From Limnochordia bacterium (GTDB lineage Bacteria > Bacillota > Limnochordia > Darwinibacteriales > SLO01): a stretch of DNA of 15,560 nucleotides. Position 1 is the first letter of the stretch; the number at the start of each line of letters is the position of its first letter. The translations under genes and the position numbers were made by a program. Shown piece after piece: positions 7,130 through 14,121 of this stretch. Under the pieces are notes generated by a model. It did not search any database. It saw only the letters and a program-made list of their open reading frames with translations, and was not told where the DNA came from. The DNA lies in assembly GCA_007132635.1 (NCBI GenBank), contig SLOG01000326.1, forward strand, positions 1 through 15,560, read 5' to 3'.

Positions 7130-7201
7130 TTGTTTGCCCAGCGATCGCTAATCACAAGATTCTCAACGACCGCCTCCACCTTCCTTCTCAAAAAGTCATT
7201 G

Positions 7202-7220
7202 ATCTACCATTTGGGTAGAT
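7202..7220. promoter_or_regulatory. Inverted repeat upstream of ychF
   Basis: ATCTACC (7202-7208) pairs with GGTAGAT (7214-7220) across a 5-nt centre. It lies in the 198-nt gap between the divergent SUMF1-like gene and ychF. No convincing -35/-10 pair was found for either gene here, so it may be an operator or a hairpin in the ychF leader. Confidence 0.3.
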
Positions 7221-7327
7221 TCGGTTACAGCGTTCAAGATTCCTGGCCCAAACATGGTGAGGCGAGGAAATCCGATTCGGATGGAGAAACCAGCGAGTAG
7301 AACTCGGCTCACAAAAGGAGTGAGACC

Positions 7328-8425
7328 ATGCCGTTACAAATCGGAATCGTTGGCTTGCCCAACGTTGGCAAGTCGACCTTGTTCAACGCTCTGGCCCGGA
7401 CATCTGTGCCAGCTGCTAACTACCCATTCTGCACGATTGAGCCCAACATCGGCTCAGTCCCCATCGCTGACTCGAGACTTCTGCAGATAGCCGAAGTCAT
7501 CCAACCACAGATTATCACTGGGTCCACCATTGAATTCGTGGACATTGCTGGCCTGGTCAAGGGTGCCAATCACGGCGAAGGATTGGGCAATCAATTTCTC
7601 AGTCACATCCGTCAAGTGGACGCGCTCCTCCATGTCGTTCGACTCTTTACGGACGAAAACACAGCTTCCACCGTAACGGGGATAGACCCTGTTCGAGACG
7701 CCGACATCGTTGACACCGAACTCATCCTGGCCGACATGGAGACGGTACAGAACCGATTCGAAAAGACCGAAAAACTTCTCAAGACCGGGGAACCCTGGGT
7801 CAAAAAAGAGCTGCAGACTCTCGAAGCAGCTCTCAAGGTTCTGAACAAGGGCACTCCTCTGCGCAACGCAGCAGTGGAACTTCCGCAAGATCTCTTTCTC
7901 TTAACAACCAAGCCCGTGCTTTACGTGATCAACGTGGATGAGGATCAACTCGCGGCCCCCGACTCCGACGCCGCAGTTGATGCACTGGTACAGCCGCTGC
8001 GTGACAAGGCCGCACGCGAACACGCTGAGATCATAGCCCTTGCGGCAGCACTGGAAGCAGAGTTGGCGCAGCTCCAGCCAGACGATCAGGCGCTGTTCTT
8101 AGAGGAGTTAGGCCTTCCCGAGCCAGGCCTGCAAGTCGTTGTACGTGCCGGGCTGAGACTGCTGCGCCTTATCACTTTTTACACGGTTAAGGGCAAAGAG
8201 ACGCGTTCGTGGATCATCCCGGAAGGAACAAAAGCCCCGGTTGCGGCCGGCAAGATCCACACCGACATGGAGCGCGGTTTTATTCGCGCCGAAGTCGTCG
8301 CTTGGGATGAACTCGTGCGCCTTGGATCCTTTGCCGCTGCAAGAGAACAAGGTCTGCTGCGCATTGAAGGGCGGGACTATGCCATCGAAGACGGTGATGT
8401 AGTGCAGTTTCGCTTCAACGTATAA
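7328..8425 (+). CDS. ychF: Ribosome-binding ATPase YchF (OLA1 family)
   Basis: A 365-residue TRAFAC-class nucleotidase, full length for the family. The P-loop GLPNVGKS is at residues 9-16, switch I is NYPFCTIEPNIG, and the G3 segment is DIAGLVKGANHGEGLGNQFL. The G4 position reads NVDE in YVINVDED in place of NKxD, which is what makes YchF/OLA1 prefer ATP to GTP (established for the family). A coiled-coil insert lies in the middle. The C-terminal TGS domain contains FYTVKGKETRSW, GKIHTDMERGFIRAEV and AIEDGDVVQFRFNV. It binds ribosomes in the cytoplasm and is linked to translation and oxidative-stress responses. AAAGGAG is 7 nt before the ATG. The gene is probably monocistronic and ends in a strong hairpin shared with hcp. 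Confidence 0.97.
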   Translation: MPLQIGIVGLPNVGKSTLFNALARTSVPAANYPFCTIEPNIGSVPIADSRLLQIAEVIQPQIITGSTIEFVDIAGLVKGANHGEGLGNQFLSHIRQVDALLHVVRLFTDENTASTVTGIDPVRDADIVDTELILADMETVQNRFEKTEKLLKTGEPWVKKELQTLEAALKVLNKGTPLRNAAVELPQDLFLLTTKPVLYVINVDEDQLAAPDSDAAVDALVQPLRDKAAREHAEIIALAAALEAELAQLQPDDQALFLEELGLPEPGLQVVVRAGLRLLRLITFYTVKGKETRSWIIPEGTKAPVAAGKIHTDMERGFIRAEVVAWDELVRLGSFAAAREQGLLRIEGRDYAIEDGDVVQFRFNV

Positions 8426-8461
8426 CGAGAGCACCGCGGCGTTAGCCGCAGTGCTCTCGTT
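8424..8461. terminator. Strong bidirectional hairpin between ychF and hcp
   Basis: AACGAGAGCAC (8424-8434) pairs perfectly with GTGCTCTCGTT (8451-8461). One mismatch is followed by an inner stem GCGGC/GCCGC (8436-8440/8445-8449) with a GTTA loop. It begins inside the ychF stop codon and lies 17 nt beyond the hcp stop, so it can serve both convergent genes. The T-run is short on both strands. Confidence 0.75.
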
Positions 8462-8478
8462 TAACCGAACACCTCGTC

Positions 8479-10044
8479 TTACCCGAGGATGGAAGCCAAG
8501 TCCTGCTCGGGAGTCGAGACAGGTTTGATGTCAAACTTGTCCACCAGAACAGACAGGACATTCGATGAAAGGAACGCTGGCAATGATGGCCCTAGATGGA
8601 TGTTCTTGATGCCCAATGCCAACAGAGTCAAGAGAATGCAGACAGCTTTCTGTTCATACCAAGAGAGAACCAAAGTCAAGGGGAGTTCGTTGACTCCGCA
8701 GTCAAACGCTTCCGCTAAGGCTGTCGCCACTTTGATAGCGGAGTAAGCGTCGTTACACTGCCCCATGTCCATGATGCGGGGGAGACCGCCAATTTCGCCA
8801 ATGTCCAGATCGTTGAAGCGAAACTTTCCGCAGGCTAGCGTCAGAATGACTGTGTCTTTCGGCGTTTGCTCGACAAAATCCGTGTAGTAATTGCGCCCTG
8901 GTTTGGCCCCATCACAGCCGCCAACCAAGAAGAAGTGCCGGATAGCGCCGCTCTTGACCGCTTCTACGACGGTATCGGCCGCTCCCAGTACGGCGTTGTG
9001 ACCGAACCCCGTCATCATCGTATTGCCGCCGTTAATCCCTGTGAAAGCTTTGTCTTCATCCCACCCGCCCAACTCGAGGGCTTTTTCAATCAGAGGGCTA
9101 AAGTCCTTTTGGCCCTTCGGATTGTCAGGAATATGCTGCATGTCTGGATAGCCCACTACTGATGTGGTAAAGACCCGATCAGCATAGGTCTTTTTCGGCG
9201 GCATCAAGCAATTTGTGGTGAAAAAAATCGGCGCCGGAAGACCGGCAAACTCCTTCTGCTGATTCTGCCAAGCAGTGCCATAGTTGCCCTTTAGGTGTGG
9301 ATACTTGTTCAATTCCGGGTACCCATGCGCCGGAAGCATCTCACCGTGAGTATAGATATTGACCCCTTTACCCTCGGTCTGCTCCAGCAGCTGCTTCAGG
9401 TCCAGCAAATCATGACCGGAAATGACGATAAACGGACCTTTATCCACGTTGGCTGTCACTTTCGTCGGCGCAGGATTGCCGTAGGTCGAGGTGTGGGCCT
9501 TATCTAACAGCTCCATACACTTCAAGTTCACCTGACCGAACTCCATGAGCAGATCCAACCAGCCGTCCACGCTGTGCTCGTGACCCAAAGCCTCCATGCC
9601 ATGGAAAAACCAAGTCGTTACAATCTCATCCTCAAACCCTAGCACGTAAGCGTGCCAGGCATAGGCAGCCATGCCGCGCATGCCCAAAAGCAGTGTGGAT
9701 CGGAGAGAGACGACATCGGTATCGCCCTGCCACAGCTCGTCGGCGGAAAAGGATAGAGAACCGCCTTGTTTTGCTATCTCTCGTTGCAATTCCTCTTTGA
9801 TGCTGTCAATCCTGACAGGGTCAAAGTTAACATTTGTCACAGCAGCAAAATGAGCCTGCAGCATGAGTTCGGCGGCTTCGCGGCTGGGACACGTTCCTCC
9901 CGCTGCCGAGGCCAAATCGATAAGCAGAGTTGTCATCTCATCCTGCTTGTTGGACACCTCGGGAGTCTTACCGCAGGCACCCATTTTCACGCAAGCTTCG
10001 CCTTTTACTGTCTGTTCACATTGAAAACAAAACATGTTCTCCAC
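8479..10044 (-). CDS. hcp: Hydroxylamine reductase / hybrid cluster protein (class I)
   Basis: A 521-residue Hcp. The N-terminal cluster ligands are C6, C9, C18 and C24 (C-x2-C-x8-C-x5-C), the spacing of the strict-anaerobe class that carries a [4Fe-4S] cluster. Hybrid 4Fe-2O-2S cluster ligands can be placed at H211, E235, C279, C377 (the persulfide position in GGCDG), C405, C430 and E464, with spacings matching or nearly matching the Desulfovibrio enzyme. Hcp reduces nitric oxide or hydroxylamine in the cytoplasm and is part of nitrosative-stress defence; it also takes part in protein S-nitrosylation in enterobacteria. GTG at 10044 is chosen because GGAGG lies 7 nt upstream; an ATG at 10035 is the alternative. 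It follows the ferredoxin gene by 64 nt in the same orientation, probably one operon activated by the divergent regulator. Confidence 0.97.
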   Translation of the reverse strand: MENMFCFQCEQTVKGEACVKMGACGKTPEVSNKQDEMTTLLIDLASAAGGTCPSREAAELMLQAHFAAVTNVNFDPVRIDSIKEELQREIAKQGGSLSFSADELWQGDTDVVSLRSTLLLGMRGMAAYAWHAYVLGFEDEIVTTWFFHGMEALGHEHSVDGWLDLLMEFGQVNLKCMELLDKAHTSTYGNPAPTKVTANVDKGPFIVISGHDLLDLKQLLEQTEGKGVNIYTHGEMLPAHGYPELNKYPHLKGNYGTAWQNQQKEFAGLPAPIFFTTNCLMPPKKTYADRVFTTSVVGYPDMQHIPDNPKGQKDFSPLIEKALELGGWDEDKAFTGINGGNTMMTGFGHNAVLGAADTVVEAVKSGAIRHFFLVGGCDGAKPGRNYYTDFVEQTPKDTVILTLACGKFRFNDLDIGEIGGLPRIMDMGQCNDAYSAIKVATALAEAFDCGVNELPLTLVLSWYEQKAVCILLTLLALGIKNIHLGPSLPAFLSSNVLSVLVDKFDIKPVSTPEQDLASILG

Positions 10045-10050
10045 GGAAAA

Positions 10051-10056
10051 TCCTCC
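10051..10056 (-). promoter_or_regulatory. Ribosome binding site selecting the hcp GTG start
   Basis: Minus-strand GGAGGA at 10051-10056; GGAGG is 7 nt before GTG at 10044, but 16 nt before the nearest ATG (10035), which favours the GTG. Confidence 0.7.
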
Positions 10057-10095
10057 ATTCGTTTTGTTGTCTTCCTGTTTTCATCCTTTGGAGAG

Positions 10096-10112
10096 AATCA
10101 ACGCCTTCCTAG
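10096..10112. repeat. 17-bp direct repeat, copy 2
   Basis: Exact copy of the 17 bases at 297-313. It spans the TAG stop of the ferredoxin gene and ends 51 nt upstream of the leftward hcp start, nearly the same distance as copy 1 from its downstream gene. The function is unknown. Confidence 0.45.
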
Positions 10113-10834
10113 TCCTCCAGCACCTCACCATCAGACCCGATGGTGGTTATCGACCACGGAATCATCTTACCGCTGTTCTGCAGAGCCTGCTGGACAGCTC
10201 GAGCTAAGCCGCTGCAGCAAGGCACTTCCATCTTCAATACTGACACGCTCTTCAAGGAATGTCGTTTGATGATCTCGGTCAGCTTCTCGGTGTAGTCCTG
10301 CGTATCCAGCTTAGGGCAGCCGATAAGAGTGATTCTGTTGCGCATAAAGTCCTCGTGAAAACTCCCGCACGCAAATGCTGTACAATCCGCAGCAATCAGC
10401 AGGTGCGCGTTGTCAAAGAAGGGAGCGTTGACCGAAACCAGCTGAATCTGAACAGGCCACTGCCTCAATTCGGAGCGTCCGTGCGCCTTCTCTTCGCTTG
10501 CCGGAAAAGACGAGACGGCGTGCCGCCGAACCAGCTTGCTGAGCGAACCAGGGCACGCGAATTCCGGTGTCTGGGCCGGTGCCGTTTCTGCCTGTATCTG
10601 CTGCATGCGCTGTGCAACGGCCTCTTCGTCAAAAGCGTCCGCCTCGCGCTCGATGATTTCGATGGCTCCGGTCGGGCATTCCGGAAGGCAGTCTCCCAGA
10701 CCATCACAATACGATTCTGATACCAACTGCGCCTTTCCATCCACCAACTCCAAGGCACCTTCATGGCATGCGTCAATGCATAGTCCACATCCATTACAAG
10801 CATCCCGATTAATCTCAATGATCTTTCGGATCAT
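10109..10834 (-). CDS. Hcp-associated 4Fe-4S ferredoxin-type protein
   Basis: A 241-residue protein. An N-terminal ferredoxin domain has one complete cluster motif (C13, C16, C19, C23 in CNGCGLCIDACH) and a second with C43, C49 and C53. The middle ligand of the second is replaced by Leu46 (CDGLGDCLPECP), a pattern I recall as normal in this family. The C-terminal domain carries further conserved-looking cysteines: DCTAFACGSFHEDF, GCPKLD and VPCCSGL. Proteins of this type are commonly encoded beside hcp in anaerobes and probably pass electrons to Hcp, in place of the Hcr reductase of enterobacteria (inference). The ATG at 10834 is preferred to a GTG at 10900: it has an AGAGGTG ribosome site 5 nt upstream and begins MIRKIIEINRDAC, right for a ferredoxin. 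The longer version would include the predicted transcription start. Confidence 0.88.
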   Translation of the reverse strand: MIRKIIEINRDACNGCGLCIDACHEGALELVDGKAQLVSESYCDGLGDCLPECPTGAIEIIEREADAFDEEAVAQRMQQIQAETAPAQTPEFACPGSLSKLVRRHAVSSFPASEEKAHGRSELRQWPVQIQLVSVNAPFFDNAHLLIAADCTAFACGSFHEDFMRNRITLIGCPKLDTQDYTEKLTEIIKRHSLKSVSVLKMEVPCCSGLARAVQQALQNSGKMIPWSITTIGSDGEVLED

Positions 10835-10839
10835 CGGAG

Positions 10840-10846
10840 CACCTCT
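10840..10846 (-). promoter_or_regulatory. Ribosome binding site selecting the ferredoxin start
   Basis: Minus-strand AGAGGTG is 5 nt before the ATG at 10834. It argues against the longer GTG start at 10900, which would begin upstream of the predicted mRNA start. Confidence 0.65.
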
Positions 10847-10883
10847 CTTTCCTGCAGTTCGGTTCTTCAACCTAAGTGACTGG

Positions 10884-10912
10884 TTGTCTCTGCAGGACAA
10901 GTATATTACAAT
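10884..10912 (+). promoter_or_regulatory. Promoter of the regulator-methyltransferase operon
   Basis: TTGTCT (10884-10889) and TACAAT (10907-10912) are spaced by exactly 17 nt, a good sigma-70-type match. The predicted start is near 10919, giving an 84-nt leader that contains the inverted repeat at 10927-10942 (+9 to +24). The -10 region abuts the leftward -10 element. Confidence 0.6.
10900..10905 (-). promoter_or_regulatory. -10 element of the ferredoxin-hcp promoter
   Basis: Minus-strand TATACT at 10900-10905 predicts a start near 10893. The hexamer 17 nt upstream (CAGATT, 10923-10928) is not a -35 element, as expected of an activator-dependent promoter. The inverted repeat at 10927-10942 is centred at -41.5. 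Confidence 0.55.
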
Positions 10913-10926
10913 AGGAGTGGCAAATC

Positions 10927-10942
10927 TGTAACCACAGCTACA
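10927..10942. promoter_or_regulatory. Candidate CRP/FNR-family operator
   Basis: TGTAACCACAGCTACA is an imperfect palindrome; the half-sites TGTAAC and TGTAGC differ at one base, and the 5-6-5 geometry is that of CRP-type sites. It is centred at -41.5 of the predicted leftward promoter (class II activation position) and at +9 to +24 of the rightward one, where binding would block transcription. The adjacent regulator gene is the natural candidate to bind it (inference). Confidence 0.55.
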
Positions 10943-11002
10943 ATTCGAACTGCTACGGCTACGATTTGATCCGAAAAACCGCGGCTTCCCGGGAGGCAGA
11001 GA

Positions 11003-11695
11003 ATGTACCCTGAACTCTTACCTATTCTTGGCAAGTGCCGGCTGTTTCACCAAATGGACGCCGGCGACATTGACGGAATTCTTCGCTGCCTGCAGCCAGC
11101 TCTATCCAGTTTTAAGCAGGACGAGCTTATTGTGCGGCAGGGCGAATCCATGCCAGGCATTGGCATTGTTGTTATCGGCGAGGCGGCCGTATACAAGGAG
11201 ACGGCTGCCGGTCAGCGCGTTCTCCTAACACTGATCGAACCCGGTGGCATGTTTGGCGAAATGGCCGCCTTTGTTCCCAGCCCTGTCTGGCCGGCCACTG
11301 TTGCAGCCCAGGATGACAGCACCGTCCTGTTTGTCGATCCCCAGGCCATCGGCCGTACCTGCGGCAGCAACTGCAAATGGCACACGCAACTCACGCAGAA
11401 TATGCTTCGCATCCTTTCCGAAAAAGGTATGCTTCTCAGCCAGCGTGTCGAATACCTAAGCATCAAGAGCATGCGCACCAAACTGTGTACCTTCCTGCTG
11501 TCCCAGGCAAACGACAAGAACAGCAGGTACTTAGAACTCTCGATGAACCGAACGAAGCTTGCCGAGTTCCTCAATGTGTCGCGGCCCTCCATGTCCCGCG
11601 AATTGGCCCGCCTTCGGGATGAAGGCGTTCTCGATTACCATCTGTCTACAATCAAGATCCGCGACCGGGATGCGCTGCGAAAATATGCCCAATAA
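11003..11695 (+). CDS. CRP/FNR-family regulator, HcpR-like
   Basis: A 230-residue regulator. An N-terminal cyclic-nucleotide-type beta roll (about 15-125) includes IVRQGESMPGIGIVVIGEAA and GGMFGEMAAF. A dimerisation helix (about 126-160) follows, then a winged helix-turn-helix with NRTKLAEFLNVSRPSMSREL (182-201). FNR's N-terminal cysteine cluster is absent; scattered cysteines are at 12, 29, 120, 124 and 162. Its position next to hcp suggests it is HcpR, the CRP/FNR-type regulator of hcp genes in many anaerobes, which responds to nitric oxide or other reactive nitrogen species (family knowledge; the assignment is inference from context). GGGAGG lies 6 nt before the ATG. The stop codon TAA abuts the ribosome site of the methyltransferase gene, so the two form an operon. 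Confidence 0.9.
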   Translation: MYPELLPILGKCRLFHQMDAGDIDGILRCLQPALSSFKQDELIVRQGESMPGIGIVVIGEAAVYKETAAGQRVLLTLIEPGGMFGEMAAFVPSPVWPATVAAQDDSTVLFVDPQAIGRTCGSNCKWHTQLTQNMLRILSEKGMLLSQRVEYLSIKSMRTKLCTFLLSQANDKNSRYLELSMNRTKLAEFLNVSRPSMSRELARLRDEGVLDYHLSTIKIRDRDALRKYAQ

Positions 11696-11707
11696 AGGAG
11701 TGTACCC

Positions 11708-12652
11708 ATGGGAACAGAAACCAGCCGCTTTGGCGTGTCGAAACGCGAAGGTCATGACTCGTCAGCCTTTTACAGCCGGAACCTGTACAACGCCGCTCCT
11801 GGCACACAGCCCTCCGCCAAGGATATCAACGATTTCCCAGACGACTATCGCAACCAGGTGATCCAGAGCGACTCCCGGCACTTGGCCTTCCTGCCCGACA
11901 ACTGTCTGCATCTCATGGTGACATCGCCGCCATACAACGTCGGGAAGGAATACGATGACAATCTGTCTTTGGAGGAGTATCTAACTTTGATGACAGATGT
12001 CATGCGAGAAGTATACCGGGTCCTAGTACCTGGAGGCCGAGCCTGCATCAACATAGCTAACGTGGGCCGCAAACCGTACATCCCGCTGACTGACTTCATC
12101 AACCAACTCATGATCGAGATCGGCTTCACAATGCGGGGCGAGATCATCTGGGATAAGGCGGCCAGTTCAGGAGGTTCGTGTGCATGGGGCAGCTGGCGCT
12201 CAGCCGCCAATCCGGTCCTTCGCGACGTCCACGAGTACATTCTTGTCTTCTGCAAAGAGTCGTTCTCCCGCATCGACAACCAAGACAAGGCAAAGGCTAA
12301 CACCATCGAGCGAGACGAATTCCTTGAGTACACGAAAAGCATCTGGCGTTTTAATGCCGAATCAGCGAAGCGAGTGAACCATCCCGCCCCCTTCCCGGTA
12401 GAACTTCCTTACCGCTTGACACAGCTCTACACATTTGCCGACGACGTCGTGTTCGATCCCTTCTGCGGAAGCGGATCCACCTGCATCGCAGCTCTTCAGG
12501 CTCACCGGCAGTACATTGGCGTGGATATCAACCCGGACTATGTGGAGCACGCCAACGAGCGCATTGAACTATTTAAGGTACACAAACGAGACGTCGTGAA
12601 ACACAAGAAAAAGCGAAAAGAGTCCCCTTATGAGCAGGGAACCCTCTTGTAG
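11708..12652 (+). CDS. Beta-class site-specific DNA methyltransferase, no restriction partner seen
   Basis: A 314-residue DNA methyltransferase with motifs in the permuted beta order: catalytic motif IV TSPPY at 72-76 comes first, and the S-adenosylmethionine-binding motif I FDPFCGSGSTC (249-259) with VDINPDY (272-278) last. TSPPY occurs in N4-cytosine enzymes and some N6-adenine enzymes, so the modified base is not settled. The target-recognition part lies in between (about 120-230), including CAWGSWRSAANPVLRDVHEY. The C-terminus is strongly basic (RDVVKHKKKRK) and could bind DNA non-specifically. No endonuclease gene lies on either side, so it looks like an orphan. It follows the CRP/FNR regulator by 12 nt, with AAAGGAG overlapping the regulator's stop region and 7 nt before the ATG, so the two are almost certainly co-transcribed. 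Confidence 0.92.
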   Translation: MGTETSRFGVSKREGHDSSAFYSRNLYNAAPGTQPSAKDINDFPDDYRNQVIQSDSRHLAFLPDNCLHLMVTSPPYNVGKEYDDNLSLEEYLTLMTDVMREVYRVLVPGGRACINIANVGRKPYIPLTDFINQLMIEIGFTMRGEIIWDKAASSGGSCAWGSWRSAANPVLRDVHEYILVFCKESFSRIDNQDKAKANTIERDEFLEYTKSIWRFNAESAKRVNHPAPFPVELPYRLTQLYTFADDVVFDPFCGSGSTCIAALQAHRQYIGVDINPDYVEHANERIELFKVHKRDVVKHKKKRKESPYEQGTLL

Positions 12653-12664
12653 TCACCTTCAGCG

Positions 12665-14080
12665 TCAGCGTTTCCGCTCCTGATAGTCTGGATTTTTCGT
12701 CGGCAGTTTGGCCTCCACAGCTTCCCGCCACCCAGCCAGCTTTCGCTGCATGGTGTCGGCCAATTCCGGCTCTTCATGGGCTAAATCGCGTGTTTCCGAT
12801 AGATCATCTCGTAGGTTGTAAAGCTCCAACCGACCATCCTCGAAAAACTCTATGAGCTTATGATCACCACACCGTATGGACGAACCGGGCGTGCCTCCTT
12901 GGTTGCCATAATGGGGATAGTGCCAGAACAAAGCGTCTCGATCGAGAGAAGCCTCTCCGTGCAGCAAAGGCAAAAGGCTCACCCCGTCAGCATGCTGTTT
13001 CGGCCGCAAGGGGAGATCCGCTGCCTCAAGAAACGTTGGGTAGAAGTCAGGACTCGTGACCGGTTCGCTGCAGATACTACCGCCTTCGGTCACCCCGGGC
13101 CAGCGGACGATAAGAGGCTCCCGCACGCCTCCTTCATACATCCAGCCTTTTCCCTCACACAGCGGTGCGTTGCAGGTCGGCGAACTCTCAGAAGTGGCCA
13201 ATCCGCCGTTATCTGACGTAAACACAACCATGGTGTTGTCACGCTTGCCCGAGGCATCCAGCGCACCCAGCAGCCGGCCGATATTCCAATCGAGATTGTA
13301 CACCATGGCCGCATACACGGGGTCTGACTGAACAATGCGCCTTAGGATCCGCAGATGGCGTTTGTTTTCCGTCGGATACCAATCACCCTCGGCAAGAGCG
13401 GGCTGCTTATCGAGACCCGAAGCAGCCGCCTTAGAGCGAAATCGCTCCACATCGTCCGGCTTGGCCTCGATAGGCGTGTGGACTGCATAGTGCGACAGGT
13501 GCAGGAAGAACGGCTGCTCTCCAGCCCCCTCAATCAGTGCGATCACCTCATCGGTCAAGCGGTCCGTGAGATATTCGTTTTCGGGCCCGTCCGTGAGATT
13601 CGGCATTTCATAGGGACTAAAATACCCATGCATGGGATGCCCCCAGTCACTACCACCTACATTAACATCAAAGCCATGCTTCTCGGGGTAGAACGCCGGA
13701 CCTCCCAAGTGCCACTTGCCGGCATGCCACGTCTGATACCCTCCATCCCGCAGAGCCTGGGCAAGACTAACTTCCTCGCTCGGCAGGTGATCGATATAAG
13801 GTGCGTCCACGAGGCGCCCCCGGCAGGGATGGAGCCATTTATTGACGTCGATCCAATCCGTCAATCCAACCCGAGCCGGATACCGGCCGCTCAGAATGCT
13901 AGCTCTCGTTGGTGAACACACCGGACAAGCAGCGTAAGCATCGGTGAAAACCATGCTCTCTGCGGCCAAAGCATCTATGTTGGGGGTTTCGTAGAAAGTG
14001 CTTCCGTAACAACCAAGATCTCGCCACCCCATATCATCAATGAGGATAAACAGAATGTTCGGCGGAGTCCGGTTCGTCAT
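12665..14080 (-). CDS. Cys-type sulfatase (alkaline phosphatase superfamily), cytoplasmic
   Basis: A 471-residue S1-type sulfatase that hydrolyses sulfate esters. It starts MTNRTPPNILFILIDDMGWR, with calcium-binding D15/D16. The active-site signature C55-S-P-T-R (CSPTRASILSGRYP) needs conversion of Cys55 to formylglycine. Further marks are WHAGKWHLGG, HLSHYAVHTPIEAKP and the metal-binding FTSDNGGLA. No signal peptide is visible, so it probably works in the cytoplasm on imported sulfated sugars or similar (inference). The maturase is not in the window: the SUMF1-like protein at 5894-7129 lacks catalytic cysteines and is secreted; an anaerobic radical-SAM maturase elsewhere is likely. The ATG at 14080 is preferred to a GTG at 14098 that overlaps the ribosome site. 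It follows the DUF4139 gene by 41 nt. It converges on the methyltransferase gene with only 12 nt between. Confidence 0.94.
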   Translation of the reverse strand: MTNRTPPNILFILIDDMGWRDLGCYGSTFYETPNIDALAAESMVFTDAYAACPVCSPTRASILSGRYPARVGLTDWIDVNKWLHPCRGRLVDAPYIDHLPSEEVSLAQALRDGGYQTWHAGKWHLGGPAFYPEKHGFDVNVGGSDWGHPMHGYFSPYEMPNLTDGPENEYLTDRLTDEVIALIEGAGEQPFFLHLSHYAVHTPIEAKPDDVERFRSKAAASGLDKQPALAEGDWYPTENKRHLRILRRIVQSDPVYAAMVYNLDWNIGRLLGALDASGKRDNTMVVFTSDNGGLATSESSPTCNAPLCEGKGWMYEGGVREPLIVRWPGVTEGGSICSEPVTSPDFYPTFLEAADLPLRPKQHADGVSLLPLLHGEASLDRDALFWHYPHYGNQGGTPGSSIRCGDHKLIEFFEDGRLELYNLRDDLSETRDLAHEEPELADTMQRKLAGWREAVEAKLPTKNPDYQERKR

Positions 14081-14088
14081 ACAGGCTT

Positions 14089-14095
14089 CCTCCTT
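14089..14095 (-). promoter_or_regulatory. Strong ribosome binding site fixing the sulfatase start
   Basis: Minus-strand AAGGAGG lies 8 nt before the ATG at 14080. An in-frame GTG at 14098 sits directly against it and cannot be the start used with this site. Confidence 0.8.
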
Positions 14096-14121
14096 CACAC
14101 TTCCGCTTCCACTACCACATG

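Noticed and set aside
7140..7149. AGCGATCGCT palindrome, containing the HIP1 octamer GCGATCGC known from cyanobacteria
   Set aside because: I noticed it only here, just upstream of the SUMF1-like gene. Nothing else suggests a cyanobacterium or a repeated element.
9766..10269. 167-codon plus-strand open frame
   Set aside because: Antisense to hcp and the ferredoxin gene, both of which are firmly supported by cluster motifs.
12618..12648. Possible hairpin AAGAG-CCC / GGG-CTCTT at the end of the methyltransferase gene
   Set aside because: The stem is broken by unpaired bases on both sides, lies inside the coding region and has no T-run; too weak to call a terminator.
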